From the NCBI GenBank assembly GCA_030671915.1, contig DAOVHN010000080.1, positions 1 through 8,213 on the forward strand: 8,213 nucleotides of DNA, read 5' to 3'. The notes beneath the pieces are model-generated. The model had not been told where the DNA came from. It searched no databases and saw nothing but the letters and a program-made list of their open reading frames with translations. This DNA is from Pseudomonadota bacterium (GTDB taxonomy: Bacteria; Pseudomonadota; Alphaproteobacteria; UBA8366; JADFVY01). Positions 1 to 6,724 of the stretch are shown piece by piece (the stretch's first letter is position 1; each line of letters opens with the position of its first letter). A program made the position numbers and the translations under genes.

Positions 1-119
1 TGGAAAATCTGCGGCGCGCCGGGCACCTCCAGCGACAGGTCTTTTATGTACTGGTGGACAACTTCGAATTTAAGGCCCTGCGCGGCACCTTCGGCCCCGC
101 CCGCTACTTCGTCTGTCAT
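1..119 (-). CDS. secB: SecB protein-export chaperone, N-terminal part (runs off the left edge)
   Basis: SecB is a cytosolic homotetrameric chaperone that holds unfolded preproteins and hands them to SecA for Sec export. Only the first 39 codons are in the window. They begin with an acidic, Gly/Ala-rich leader (MTDEVAGGAEG) and then show the family's N-terminal signature HQYIKDLSLEVPGAPQIF (residues 22-39), the first beta strand of SecB. The ATG at 119-117 is supported by a GGAG ribosome-binding site six bases upstream, and the signature sits at the usual distance from the start. It is on the same strand as fxsA, 98 bases downstream of it, but a likely terminator after fxsA suggests that secB has its own promoter in 120-187. 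Family assignment is firm although the gene is cut by the window edge. Confidence 0.9.
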   Translation of the reverse strand, partial: MTDEVAGGAEGAAQGLKFEVVHQYIKDLSLEVPGAPQIF

Positions 120-191
120 TTGTAACTCCGTCGATTTCCTTGTTTGGGCGTGGCTAGCACGGTTTGTGGCCGTAGACAACCGCCATCAAAA
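120..191 (-). promoter_or_regulatory. Probable secB promoter / 5' UTR region
   Basis: This short stretch lies between the T-tract of the fxsA terminator and the secB start codon. Because transcription from fxsA probably ends just upstream, the secB promoter should lie here. The GGAG ribosome-binding site near the secB start is clear. I cannot pick out a convincing -35/-10 pair, so the promoter is inferred from gene arrangement and not from a motif. Confidence 0.3.
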
Positions 192-213
192 GGGGTCGTT
201 TTCAACAAGCCCC
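188..213 (-). terminator. Rho-independent terminator after fxsA
   Basis: On the minus strand, four bases after the fxsA stop codon, there is a hairpin with stem halves GGGG-C-TTGTT and AACGACCCC closed by a GAA loop: nine pairs, one of them G-U, with a single bulged C. It is followed directly by TTTT. GC-rich outer stem, tight loop and T-tract right after a stop codon are what an intrinsic terminator needs. The T-tract is short, so termination may be partial. Confidence 0.6.
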
Positions 214-217
214 GGTA

Positions 218-712
218 TTAGCGCTTCGGCGGTGCTTCGTCGGCATCCGGCGGCACATCGGTATAATCGACATCAATGGCGTCGCGTGCCGCGGTGCCCC
301 GCTGATGCCCGGGCGTGGCGACTTCCTCTCCATTTACCCACATGCGCGTATTGTGGCCGTAAATGAGTGCCCGCATCAACCATTGCCCCAGCGAGCGCCG
401 CACCGGCGGCGCCAACAGCAGGAACCCGATACTGTCGGTCAGGAATCCCGGGGTCATTAACAGCGCACCGGCCAAAAGCAGGCACACGCCGGTGAAAACT
501 TCATGGACCGGCGCTTGGCCCTGGTCGAGGCTGCGGCGCGCGCGTTCGACGGTGGCCAGTCCCTGGGCGCGGATCAACGCACCCCCGATGATCGCCGTAG
601 CGACAATGGCCGCCAGGGTAGGCCACAGGCCAAAGACATCCCCGGCCTGGATGAACAAGGCGATCTCCAGGATGGGCACGCCAATAAAAATCAGAATCAA
701 TAATAAGGGCAC
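218..712 (-). CDS. fxsA: FxsA family inner-membrane protein
   Basis: FxsA is a small cytoplasmic-membrane protein. The E. coli member, when overproduced, relieves exclusion of phage T7 by the F plasmid; its normal role is unclear. The 164-residue protein has four hydrophobic segments (about residues 2-22, 28-48, 70-86 and 88-102). It carries the family's most conserved stretch, around GALLMTPGFLTDSIGF (82-97) followed by LLLAPPVRR, and ends in a polar, acidic cytoplasmic tail. The start is GTG at 712-710; an AGGAAAAG ribosome-binding site lies about eight bases upstream, and the first residues already form the first membrane segment, so no longer start is needed. It is divergent from the Tim44-domain gene and upstream of secB, an arrangement I know from alphaproteobacteria. 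Confidence 0.92.
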   Translation of the reverse strand: MPLLLILIFIGVPILEIALFIQAGDVFGLWPTLAAIVATAIIGGALIRAQGLATVERARRSLDQGQAPVHEVFTGVCLLLAGALLMTPGFLTDSIGFLLLAPPVRRSLGQWLMRALIYGHNTRMWVNGEEVATPGHQRGTAARDAIDVDYTDVPPDADEAPPKR

Positions 713-915
713 GCTTGTTCTTTTCCTAATCAGGACCTATCTAAACAGCCGACGGTATCGCGTTCGAACCATGATCCGAAACAGCGGTGGACCCACTGGT
801 CCGAAGTTGTGATAGGGTAGCATGTAGGGACGGGAACCCTTGTTGGCAACAGGCACGGTCATGCGTGTGTCTGGATGCGGTGGTCCCGGGTATTATTTTA
901 GAAAGAGTTTCGTTA
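713..915. promoter_or_regulatory. Divergent intergenic region between fxsA and the Tim44-domain gene
   Basis: These 203 bases separate two divergent genes and must hold the promoters for fxsA (minus) and for the plus-strand gene train. Possible -10 elements are TATTAT at 892-897 (plus) and TAGATA at 743-738 (minus); neither has a good -35 at the usual spacing. Two small inverted repeats stand out: GGACC-CACT-GGTCC at 789-802 and TGTTG-G-CAACA at 842-852. They could be operator half-sites or chance. No convincing ORF or RNA gene was seen; the frame open from 787 into the Tim44 gene lacks a conserved N-terminal extension. Confidence 0.4.
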
Positions 916-1587
916 ATGGGCGGCGGCTTTCAAATTATCGACATCCTTCTGTTCGCGGTGCTTGCGCTGTTCCTGATTTTCAAGCTCGGCTCCGTGCTTG
1001 GCCGGCGCGGTGAGGACGAGGGGCGCCAGGCCGACCCATTCGGACTTTCCAAACGCGAACCGGCCTCCAGCGACAATGTCGTGACGATGCCGGAACGCCA
1101 CGTGCCAACGCCGGAGGAACTCGCTTCCATGGACCCGCTGGAAGCGGGCATCACGCAAATCAAAGCCGCAGACCCGTCGTTTCGCGAGAAGGAATTCGTC
1201 AAGGGAGCGCGAGCGGCCTTTGAGACGATCCTCCAAGCCTTTGCAAGAGCCGACACCGCCAACCTGAAATCGCTGCTGGACAATACCGTGTACGAGAATT
1301 TTGCCGGCGCTATCCAGGCGCGCACAAAGGCGGGTCACGAGTTGGAAACCACTATTGTCGGCATCGGCGAGTCGGAAATCGTGAAGGCTGAAATGGACGG
1401 AAATCTGGCTCGTGTCACGGTCAAGTTCGTGACCGAGCAGGTGAATTCCCTGAAGGACGCGGCAGGCGAGATCGTTGAGGGCGACCCCGCTAATGTGGTG
1501 AAGGTCTCCGATATCTGGACATTTTGCCGCAACACGAAAAGCAGCGACCCCAACTGGCTGCTGGTCGCAACCGGCGGCGAGGGGTAA
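916..1587 (+). CDS. Tim44/TimA-like domain protein, membrane-anchored
   Basis: This 223-residue protein belongs to the bacterial relatives of mitochondrial Tim44, the inner-membrane tether that recruits the import motor. In alphaproteobacteria these proteins are inner-membrane associated and their exact job is not settled. The sequence shows one N-terminal membrane helix (about residues 6-23), a short basic patch (KLGSVLGRR), a charged linker (about 30-85), then the Tim44-like alpha/beta domain (about 90-220). That domain ends with the conserved motif DIWTFCRNTKSSDPNWLLVAT (199-219, counted across its length). The ATG at 916 places the membrane helix at the very N-terminus, and an AAAGAG ribosome-binding site lies upstream; the frame is open back to a GTG at 787 but that extension looks unlike the family. 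mltA starts 12 bases after the stop, so the two are co-transcribed. Confidence 0.9.
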   Translation: MGGGFQIIDILLFAVLALFLIFKLGSVLGRRGEDEGRQADPFGLSKREPASSDNVVTMPERHVPTPEELASMDPLEAGITQIKAADPSFREKEFVKGARAAFETILQAFARADTANLKSLLDNTVYENFAGAIQARTKAGHELETTIVGIGESEIVKAEMDGNLARVTVKFVTEQVNSLKDAAGEIVEGDPANVVKVSDIWTFCRNTKSSDPNWLLVATGGEG

Positions 1588-1599
1588 CGGGGCCCAGGC

Positions 1600-2844
1600 A
1601 TGCCTTGCTGGAAGCCGCCAAACACACATTCCATCAAAAATGAAATTTTGCGCGCCGCAGCGGCGGGGTTTCTTGCCGCCGCGATGCTTTTGCTGGCGGC
1701 CTGCGAGCAGGAAGAAACCAAACCCCCGCAACAGCCCCCGCCGGAGCAGGCGGTTCTTTCGCCGGTCGGCTTTGAGGATCTGCCGGGATGGAATACGGAT
1801 CGTCATGCCGAGGTGCTGCCAGCCCTGCTGCGTTCTTGCGCCCGGTTCCTGAAGCAACCGCCCGGCAAGGCACTGGGAGCGCGGATTCCGGGCGCCAGCG
1901 CCGCGGACATCCAGCCCGCGTGCAGGGCCGCGCAGGCGCTGCCGGCAGGGCACGACCTTGCCGCCCGCTCCTTCTTCGAACAATGGTTCCAGCCCTGGGC
2001 GGTATCCTATAACGACGAGGCCGAAGGCCTGTTCACCGGCTATTACGAAATCGAGCTTCAGGGCGCGATAACGCGCGACGATAGCTATAACGTCCCGGTC
2101 TACCGCAAGCCCCCGGACCATGTGACCGTCAATCTCGGCGAATTCGACCCGGAACTTTCCGGCAGGTCCTTCGTCGGCCGTGTCGACGGTGGCAAGCTGA
2201 AGCCTTACTTCGCGCGCGGCGAAATCCAGAACGGCGTCCTGGCCGGCAAGGGCATCGAGCTGGTCTGGCTCAAAGACCCGCTGGACGCCTTCATGCTGCA
2301 TGTGCAGGGATCGGGCCGCGTCTCGCTGGTTGACGGCCGCACGACCCGGATCGGATTCGCCGCCCATAACGGCCATCCCTACAAATCCATCGGACGCGAG
2401 CTTATTGATCGCGGCGAGTTGGAAGCGCATGCAGCGTCCTGGCCGAACATCCGTGCCTGGATACATGCCAACCCGACCAAGGCGGCGGATCTCCTGGCCG
2501 TCAACCGGCGCTATATCTTCTTCGGCGAAGTTGTCGGCGAGGGGCCGATCGGCGCACAGGGGGTGGCCCTGACGCCCGGACGCAGCATGGCGGTGGATAC
2601 CCGCTATATCCCACTGGGGCTGCCGCTCTGGCTCGACACCACCATGCCCGGCGCGGGCGCGGGGCCGTTGCAGCGGTTGATGCTGGCGCAGGATACGGGC
2701 TCGGCCATCAAGGGGCCGGTGCGGGGCGATTTCTTTTGGGGCACCGGCGACGGCGCGCTTGAATATGCAGGGCGCATGAAGAGCCAGGGACGCTACTATA
2801 TCCTGCTGCCAAAGCTGCTGGCGAACAGACTGGCTTCCGGCTGA
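1600..2844 (+). CDS. mltA: MltA-type membrane-bound lytic murein transglycosylase (lipoprotein)
   Basis: MltA cleaves the MurNAc-GlcNAc bond of peptidoglycan to form 1,6-anhydro-MurNAc ends during wall turnover, usually anchored in the outer membrane facing the periplasm. The 414-residue product has a hydrophobic signal (about 16-34) ending in a lipobox L32-A-A-C35, so it is probably lipid-modified at Cys35. A Pro/Gln-rich linker follows, then the MltA domain (TGYYEIELQG near 146-155; LVWLKDPLDAFMLHVQGSG near 221-239). The C-terminal 3D domain is rich in conserved Asp: AVDTRYIPLG with D333, AQDTGSAIKG with D365, and RGDFFWG with D377. The catalytic Asp of the family belongs to this domain. 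The start is uncertain: ATG 1600 gives a rather long n-region, and a TTG at 1648 would also leave a usable signal peptide. It lies 12 bases behind the Tim44-domain gene and 69 before lutA. Confidence 0.93.
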   Translation: MPCWKPPNTHSIKNEILRAAAAGFLAAAMLLLAACEQEETKPPQQPPPEQAVLSPVGFEDLPGWNTDRHAEVLPALLRSCARFLKQPPGKALGARIPGASAADIQPACRAAQALPAGHDLAARSFFEQWFQPWAVSYNDEAEGLFTGYYEIELQGAITRDDSYNVPVYRKPPDHVTVNLGEFDPELSGRSFVGRVDGGKLKPYFARGEIQNGVLAGKGIELVWLKDPLDAFMLHVQGSGRVSLVDGRTTRIGFAAHNGHPYKSIGRELIDRGELEAHAASWPNIRAWIHANPTKAADLLAVNRRYIFFGEVVGEGPIGAQGVALTPGRSMAVDTRYIPLGLPLWLDTTMPGAGAGPLQRLMLAQDTGSAIKGPVRGDFFWGTGDGALEYAGRMKSQGRYYILLPKLLANRLASG

Positions 2845-2913
2845 CAACAGGCTGTTGCCTTCCGGTCGCTTTCTGGTCATGTTTGGCGCGCTCAATTCCG
2901 GAGACGATCGAAC
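2845..2913 (+). promoter_or_regulatory. mltA-lutA gap with a small hairpin; possible lut promoter
   Basis: This is the only gap longer than 12 bases inside the plus-strand train. Directly after the mltA stop is the inverted repeat CAACA-GGC-TGTTG (2845-2857). It has no T-tract, so it is a weak terminator candidate and could instead stabilise the mRNA end or bind a regulator. A TTGCCT at 2855-2860 followed after 17 bases by CATGTT is at best a poor sigma-70-like promoter. GGAG at 2900-2903 is the lutA ribosome-binding site. A separate lut promoter here is plausible but unproven. Confidence 0.3.
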
Positions 2914-3681
2914 ATGGCCGACGCCAAACCCAATGTGGCGCTTTTTGTAACCTGCCTGGTGGACCTGTTCCGCCCCTCCGTCGGCTTCGCCGCGGTGAAG
3001 CTGCTGGAACAGGCGGGCTGCGAGGTCGCCGTGCCGCGCGGACAGACCTGCTGCGGCCAGCCGGCCTATAATTCCGGCGACCGCGCCGATGCCTCCGAAA
3101 TCGCCCGGCGTACTATCCCGGCGCTGCTGCCCTTCGATTACGTGGTCGCGCCCTCGGGCTCCTGCGCCGGCATGATCCGCAAACATTGGCCCACCCTGTT
3201 CGAAAACGACCAGGAAATGTCAAAGCTTGCCATCTCCGTGGCCGAGAAGACCTGGGAGCTGACTTCTTTTCTGACCGATGTTTGCGGCATGGAGGCGGTG
3301 GAGGCGGAATATGACGGCGTTGCCGCCTATCACGATTCCTGCTCGGGCCTGCGGGAGATGGGCGTGCGCGAACAACCGCGCAAGCTGCTGGAGTCGGTAA
3401 AGGGTCTGACGGTGAAGGATCTTGCCCATCCAGAGGAGTGTTGCGGTTTCGGCGGCGCCTTCGCGGTGAAATATCCAGACATCTCCGGCCGCATGGTTTC
3501 CGACAAGGTCGAGGATATCGAGGCCACCGGCGCCGACACGCTGCTGGCCGGCGATCTGGGCTGCCTGATGAACATGGCGGGCAAGCTGAAGCGGCGCGGG
3601 TCCGCGATCAAGGTCCGCCATGTGGCCGAACTGCTGGCCGGCGACACCGATGAGCCGCCGATCGGCGAGGGCCAGTCATGA
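2914..3681 (+). CDS. lutA: L-lactate utilization protein LutA (CCG-domain Fe-S oxidoreductase subunit)
   Basis: LutA is one of three subunits of the flavin-independent, iron-sulfur L-lactate oxidation system (LutABC, also called LldEFG/YkgEFG) that converts L-lactate to pyruvate. The 255-residue protein carries two cysteine-rich CCG domains like those of HdrB/HdrD and GlcF. The first has C14, C46-C47 in TCCGQPAYN and C84 in APSGSC. The second has C143 in YHDSC, C176-C177 in EECCGFGG and C217 in GDLGC. All the expected cysteines are present, so it should bind its Fe-S clusters, and its length is typical. The ATG has a GGAG ribosome-binding site about ten bases upstream. Its stop overlaps the lutB start in an ATGA, which implies translational coupling. 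No electron acceptor is encoded nearby. Confidence 0.93.
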   Translation: MADAKPNVALFVTCLVDLFRPSVGFAAVKLLEQAGCEVAVPRGQTCCGQPAYNSGDRADASEIARRTIPALLPFDYVVAPSGSCAGMIRKHWPTLFENDQEMSKLAISVAEKTWELTSFLTDVCGMEAVEAEYDGVAAYHDSCSGLREMGVREQPRKLLESVKGLTVKDLAHPEECCGFGGAFAVKYPDISGRMVSDKVEDIEATGADTLLAGDLGCLMNMAGKLKRRGSAIKVRHVAELLAGDTDEPPIGEGQS

Positions 3682-5120
3682 GCGTCCACAACCCTACCAG
3701 CCACCGCTTTCCGGAAAACGCGCGCAAGGCGCTGGGCGACGAGACGCTGCAGCGTGGGCTGGCTTCCGCCAAGGTGGGTTTTCGCATCCGCCGTAGCGAG
3801 GCTGCCGCCCGTCTGCCCGAATTCGAGACCCTGCGCGACGAATCCCGCGACATCAAGAACCACACGCTGGCCCATATCGACCTTTACCTGGAGGCCTTCG
3901 AGAAAAGGGTGGTCGAACGCGGTGGCCACGTGCACTGGGCGGCGGACGCGGCCGAGGCGCGCGACGCGGTGCTGACGATTTGCCGCGCCGCCGGCGCGAA
4001 GACCGTGACCAAGGGCAAGTCCATGATTTCCGAGGAAATGGGCCTCAACGCCTTCCTGGAGGAAAACGGCATCGAGCCTGTGGAAACCGACCTCGGCGAG
4101 TATATCATCCAGCTTCGCCACGAGACGCCCAGCCATATCATCGCCCCAGCCTTCCATGTGTTGAAGGAACAGGTCATCGAGACCTTCCGCAAGGAACATA
4201 CCCACCTGGACCCGGACCGGGTGATCGAGGAAGCGCGCGAACTGCAGGACGAGGCGCGCCAGGTGCTGCGCGAACGGTTCCTCGCCGCCGATGTGGGCAT
4301 TACCGGCGCCAATTTCCTGATCGCCGAGACCGGCTCCACCGTGATCGTCACCAACGAGGGCAACGGCGACCTGACCCAGACCTTGCCGCGCGTCCATATC
4401 GTGCTGGCCAGCCTGGAAAAAGTGGTGCCGACGCTGGAGGACGCCTCGACGATCCTGCGCGTGCTGGCCCGCTCGGCCACGGGGCAGGAATACACCTCCT
4501 ACACCACCTTCTCCACCGGCCCGCGCCGCGGCGAGGATGCCGATGGCCCGCAAGAATTCCACGTCGTGCTGCTGGATAACGGCCGCACCGACCTGATCGG
4601 CACCGAGATGCAGGACGTGCTGCGCTGCATCCGCTGCGGCGCCTGTATGAACCATTGCCCCGTCTTCGGTGCAATCGGTGGCCATGCCTATGGCTGGGTC
4701 TATCCCGGCCCGATCGGCGCCGTGCTCAGCCCCGCGCTGATCGGGATGGAAGAAGCGCATCATTTACCCAACGCCTCCACCTTTTGCGGGCGTTGCGAAG
4801 AGGTCTGCCCGATGCGCATTCCGCTGCCGAAGTTGATGCGTCACCTGCGCGAGCGTGAGTTCGAAAAGGGCATTTCGCCAGCGACGGTTCGCTGGGGCCT
4901 GGCGGTATGGGCCTGGCTAGCCAAGCGGCCCGCCCTCTACCGCCTGGCGACGGCGCTGCCGATTCGGCTGATGGCGATGCTGGCCGGGCGCAAGGGACGT
5001 TTCCGCCGGCTGCCGCTGGCCGGCGGCTGGACCAGCCAGCGTGACCTCACCGCGCCCCAGGGCCCGACATTCCAGGCTATGTGGGACCGAAAAGGCGGTC
5101 GCCGGGAGTCGTCGCGATGA
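3678..5120 (+). CDS. lutB: L-lactate utilization protein LutB (LUD domain plus Fe-S ferredoxin domain)
   Basis: LutB is the large iron-sulfur subunit of the LutABC lactate oxidation complex. The 480-residue protein has an N-terminal LUD domain (about 60-300). Within it are TKGKSMISEEMGLN (111-124), the GITGANFLIAETGSTVIVTNEGN core (207-229, counted across its length) and the TTFSTGPRRGEDADGPQEFHVVLLDNGR region (276-303, likewise). A ferredoxin-like domain follows, with CxxCxxCxxxCP at C317, C320, C323, C327 and CxxCxxxCP at C370, C373, C377. The second motif has three cysteines, which is normal for this family. The tail contains RPALYRLA and LPLAGGWTSQRDLTAPQGPTFQ, a family-typical ending, so the protein is complete. 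It overlaps lutA and lutC by four bases each (ATGA), consistent with stoichiometric production of the complex. Confidence 0.95.
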   Translation: MSVHNPTSHRFPENARKALGDETLQRGLASAKVGFRIRRSEAAARLPEFETLRDESRDIKNHTLAHIDLYLEAFEKRVVERGGHVHWAADAAEARDAVLTICRAAGAKTVTKGKSMISEEMGLNAFLEENGIEPVETDLGEYIIQLRHETPSHIIAPAFHVLKEQVIETFRKEHTHLDPDRVIEEARELQDEARQVLRERFLAADVGITGANFLIAETGSTVIVTNEGNGDLTQTLPRVHIVLASLEKVVPTLEDASTILRVLARSATGQEYTSYTTFSTGPRRGEDADGPQEFHVVLLDNGRTDLIGTEMQDVLRCIRCGACMNHCPVFGAIGGHAYGWVYPGPIGAVLSPALIGMEEAHHLPNASTFCGRCEEVCPMRIPLPKLMRHLREREFEKGISPATVRWGLAVWAWLAKRPALYRLATALPIRLMAMLAGRKGRFRRLPLAGGWTSQRDLTAPQGPTFQAMWDRKGGRRESSR

Positions 5121-5794
5121 GCAAGGCTTCGCGCGACGCGATTCTGAACAGGCTACGCAGTGCGGCGCGACGTGGCGGCGACGATACCTCGGCCCGCGCG
5201 ACCGTGGAGGGGCGCCTCAAGGCACATGCGCGCGGTACGATCCCGGCGCGTGGCAAGCTGGACCGAAAAGGGTTGATAGACCTGTTTACCGAGCAGGCGA
5301 CGGCGGTTGACGCGACCGTGGCCCGTGTATCCGCGCTCGACGAGGTCCCGGCCGCGGTCGCCGATTATCTGCGCGGAGAAAACCTGCCGACCGGCTTGCG
5401 CATGGCGCCCGACCTGAAGCTGGACGCCTGTGCCTGGGACAAGGCGCCGATGCTGGATATCAGCTACGGCAAGGCCCGGCCCGAGGACCAGGTTACCGTC
5501 ACCGGCGCTTTCGCCGGAATTGCCGAAAGCGGCACGCTGATGCTGCTGTCCGGGCCGGAATCCCCGACCACCCTGAATTTCCTGCCGGATACCCACATCG
5601 TCGTGCTGCGCGCCAGCGAAATGGTGGGCGCTTATGAGGACGCCTGGGACCGGCTACGCACCACCGGCCGGATGCCGCGCACGGTGAATTTCGTCACCGG
5701 CCCGTCGCGCAGTGGCGATATCGAGCAAACCCTGCATCTCGGCGCGCATGGCCCGCGCCGACTGCATGTCGTCCTGGTGGAGGACGATGGCTGA
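5117..5794 (+). CDS. lutC: L-lactate utilization protein LutC (LUD domain)
   Basis: LutC is the third subunit of the LutABC lactate oxidation complex and consists of a single LUD domain without Fe-S cysteine motifs. The 225-residue protein has a helical N-terminus (SRDAILNRLRSA), a variable middle, then the conserved GAFAGIAESGTLMLLSGP (130-147), TLNFLPDTHIVVL (152-164) and FVTGPSRSGDIEQTLHLGAHGPRRLHVVL (192-220, counted across its length). The start is the ATG of an ATGA overlap with the lutB stop; an in-frame ATG at 5081 would add 12 residues and overlap lutB further, and is less likely. Its final eight bases overlap the Smr-domain gene. Presence of all three subunits in order, all intact, makes a working lactate oxidase likely. 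Confidence 0.93.
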   Translation: MSKASRDAILNRLRSAARRGGDDTSARATVEGRLKAHARGTIPARGKLDRKGLIDLFTEQATAVDATVARVSALDEVPAAVADYLRGENLPTGLRMAPDLKLDACAWDKAPMLDISYGKARPEDQVTVTGAFAGIAESGTLMLLSGPESPTTLNFLPDTHIVVLRASEMVGAYEDAWDRLRTTGRMPRTVNFVTGPSRSGDIEQTLHLGAHGPRRLHVVLVEDDG

Positions 5795-6365
5795 GCGCGG
5801 CAAACAGGGCAATGACGACGCCCTGTGGAAGGCGGTCACGAAAGACGTGAAGCCGATAAAGCGCACGCCTTCGGCCCGGGCCAAGGTGGAAGCCGCGAAA
5901 GAATCGGCACAACCGAAACCGAAAATAGCTGGCGCCATGGCGCCAATGACGCCTGCTGCGGTCGCACGCCCCAAGCCGGCCCCCGCCCTGCCTCCACGCG
6001 AACTTAGCCACGGCCAGGCGGCCGGACTGGACAAGCGCACCATGGACCGGCTGCGCCGCGGCCAATTGCCAATTGAGGCCGAGATCGACCTGCACGGCCA
6101 TACCCAGGAAGAGGCCCACCGCGCGCTCAACGCCTTTATCGCCGGCCATGCCGCCACGGGCCGGCGCTGCGTTCGGGTGATTACCGGCAAGGGCAGCTTC
6201 CGCCAGGGCGGCGGCGTGCTGAAAACCGCGGTGCCCCGTTGGCTGAACGAAATGCCCTTGCAGGACAGCATCCTCGCCTTCACCCATGCCCGGCGCGACG
6301 ATGGCGGCGAAGGTGCACTCTATGTGCTGCTGCGCCGCAAACGGCCCCGGGTGCCTGGCCGATGA
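5787..6365 (+). CDS. Smr/MutS2-type domain protein
   Basis: Stand-alone Smr proteins resemble the C-terminal domain of MutS2, and members of the family have nuclease activity on DNA or RNA. The role of the alphaproteobacterial version is not established. The 192-residue protein has a basic, Lys/Pro/Ala-rich, probably disordered N-terminus (about 1-70), a short helical region with LDKRTMDRLRRGQ, then the Smr domain (about 97-188). The domain shows its two hallmarks: IDLHGHT (D101-L-H-G104) and VITGKGSFRQGGGVLK with TGKG at 133-136. The chosen ATG lies in the lutC 3' end, overlapping it by eight bases, with GGAGG three bases before; a longer frame to 5712 lies wholly inside lutC. Its stop overlaps the XRE start (ATGA). 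Translational coupling to both neighbours is likely. Confidence 0.9.
   Translation: MAERGKQGNDDALWKAVTKDVKPIKRTPSARAKVEAAKESAQPKPKIAGAMAPMTPAAVARPKPAPALPPRELSHGQAAGLDKRTMDRLRRGQLPIEAEIDLHGHTQEEAHRALNAFIAGHAATGRRCVRVITGKGSFRQGGGVLKTAVPRWLNEMPLQDSILAFTHARRDDGGEGALYVLLRRKRPRVPGR
5930..5945. repeat. 16-base perfect palindrome inside the Smr gene
   Basis: TGGCGCCATGGCGCCA reads the same on both strands. It lies in the part encoding the low-complexity N-terminal linker, where codon choice is little constrained. It may be a protein-binding site or chance in GC-rich DNA; nothing else marks it. Confidence 0.4.
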
Positions 6366-6715
6366 CCCCGTTTGGGCGCAAGATACGTGCGTTGCGCGAG
6401 AGCGGGGGCGTCAATCTCCAGGACATGTCGGTGGCGCTGGGGGTCTCGACGTCATACCTGTCGGCGCTGGAGCATGGCCGGCGCGGCCGCCCCAGCCGCA
6501 CGCGGGTCCATGAAATCTGCCAATTTTTCAACCTGGTCTGGGACGAGGCCGACGAACTCCAGCGCCTTGCCCGAATATCCCACCCCCGCGTCACCGTGGA
6601 CACCTCCGGCCTGTCCCCGGAAGCCACCGAACTCGCCAACGAACTGGCCCAGCGGATCAGGAAACTGCCGACGGAGAAGGTGAAGGCGCTGCTGGCGGCG
6701 TTGAAGGAGGGGTAG
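6362..6715 (+). CDS. Small XRE-family HTH DNA-binding protein
   Basis: This 117-residue protein has an N-terminal lambda-Cro/C1 type helix-turn-helix: FGRKIRALRESGGVNLQDMSVALGVSTSYLSALEHGRRG (about residues 4-42), with the recognition helix near STSYLSALEHGR. It continues with two helices (about 49-72, [20 protein letters not shown]) and a C-terminal helical part (about 84-115) that may serve dimerisation. No metal-binding or catalytic motif is visible. The ATG is the overlapping ATGA with the Smr stop. It is the last gene of the plus-strand train, and the convergent MFS gene ends nine bases beyond its stop. Its targets are unknown; being coupled to lutABC-smr it could regulate this transcript, but it is also found next to Smr where lut genes are absent, so a lut-specific role is only a guess. 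Residues 41-87 recur at the right window edge. Confidence 0.88.
   Translation: MTPFGRKIRALRESGGVNLQDMSVALGVSTSYLSALEHGRRGRPSRTRVHEICQFFNLVWDEADELQRLARISHPRVTVDTSGLSPEATELANELAQRIRKLPTEKVKALLAALKEG
6482..6622 (+). repeat. Left copy of a 141-base direct repeat within the XRE gene
   Basis: Bases 6482-6622 (XRE codons 41-87) match 8073-8213 in the same orientation with no gaps and seven differences in 141 bases, about 95 % identity; the spacing is 1591 bases. The differences lie at 6485, 6500, 6501, 6509, 6523, 6532 and 6559, all but one of them transitions or adjacent to one; from 6560 on the copies are identical to the window edge. To the left of 6482 similarity drops to background. The right copy is described separately as a gene remnant. 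Confidence 0.9.
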
Positions 6716-6724
6716 CCAGAACCG

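Noticed and set aside
46..366. Plus-strand open frame across the secB start and fxsA 3' end.
   Set aside because: It crosses two opposite-strand genes and a terminator and resembles no protein I know.
913..3186. A 757-codon open frame on the minus strand opposite the Tim44-domain gene, mltA and the start of lutA.
   Set aside because: Three well-recognised plus-strand genes cover it, the translation has the Arg/His/Gln/Gly-rich look of an antisense frame in GC-rich DNA, and no domain is recognisable.
3330..4763. A 477-codon minus-strand open frame opposite lutA/lutB.
   Set aside because: It mirrors the lutB codon pattern, has no recognisable domain and would need to displace an intact LutB with all its cluster cysteines.
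5787..6715. Smr plus XRE as a toxin-antitoxin or phage-defence pair.
   Set aside because: Overlapping small genes with an HTH partner look superficially like one, but the Smr domain protein is a housekeeping-type family member and the neighbourhood is chromosomal core, not a defence island.
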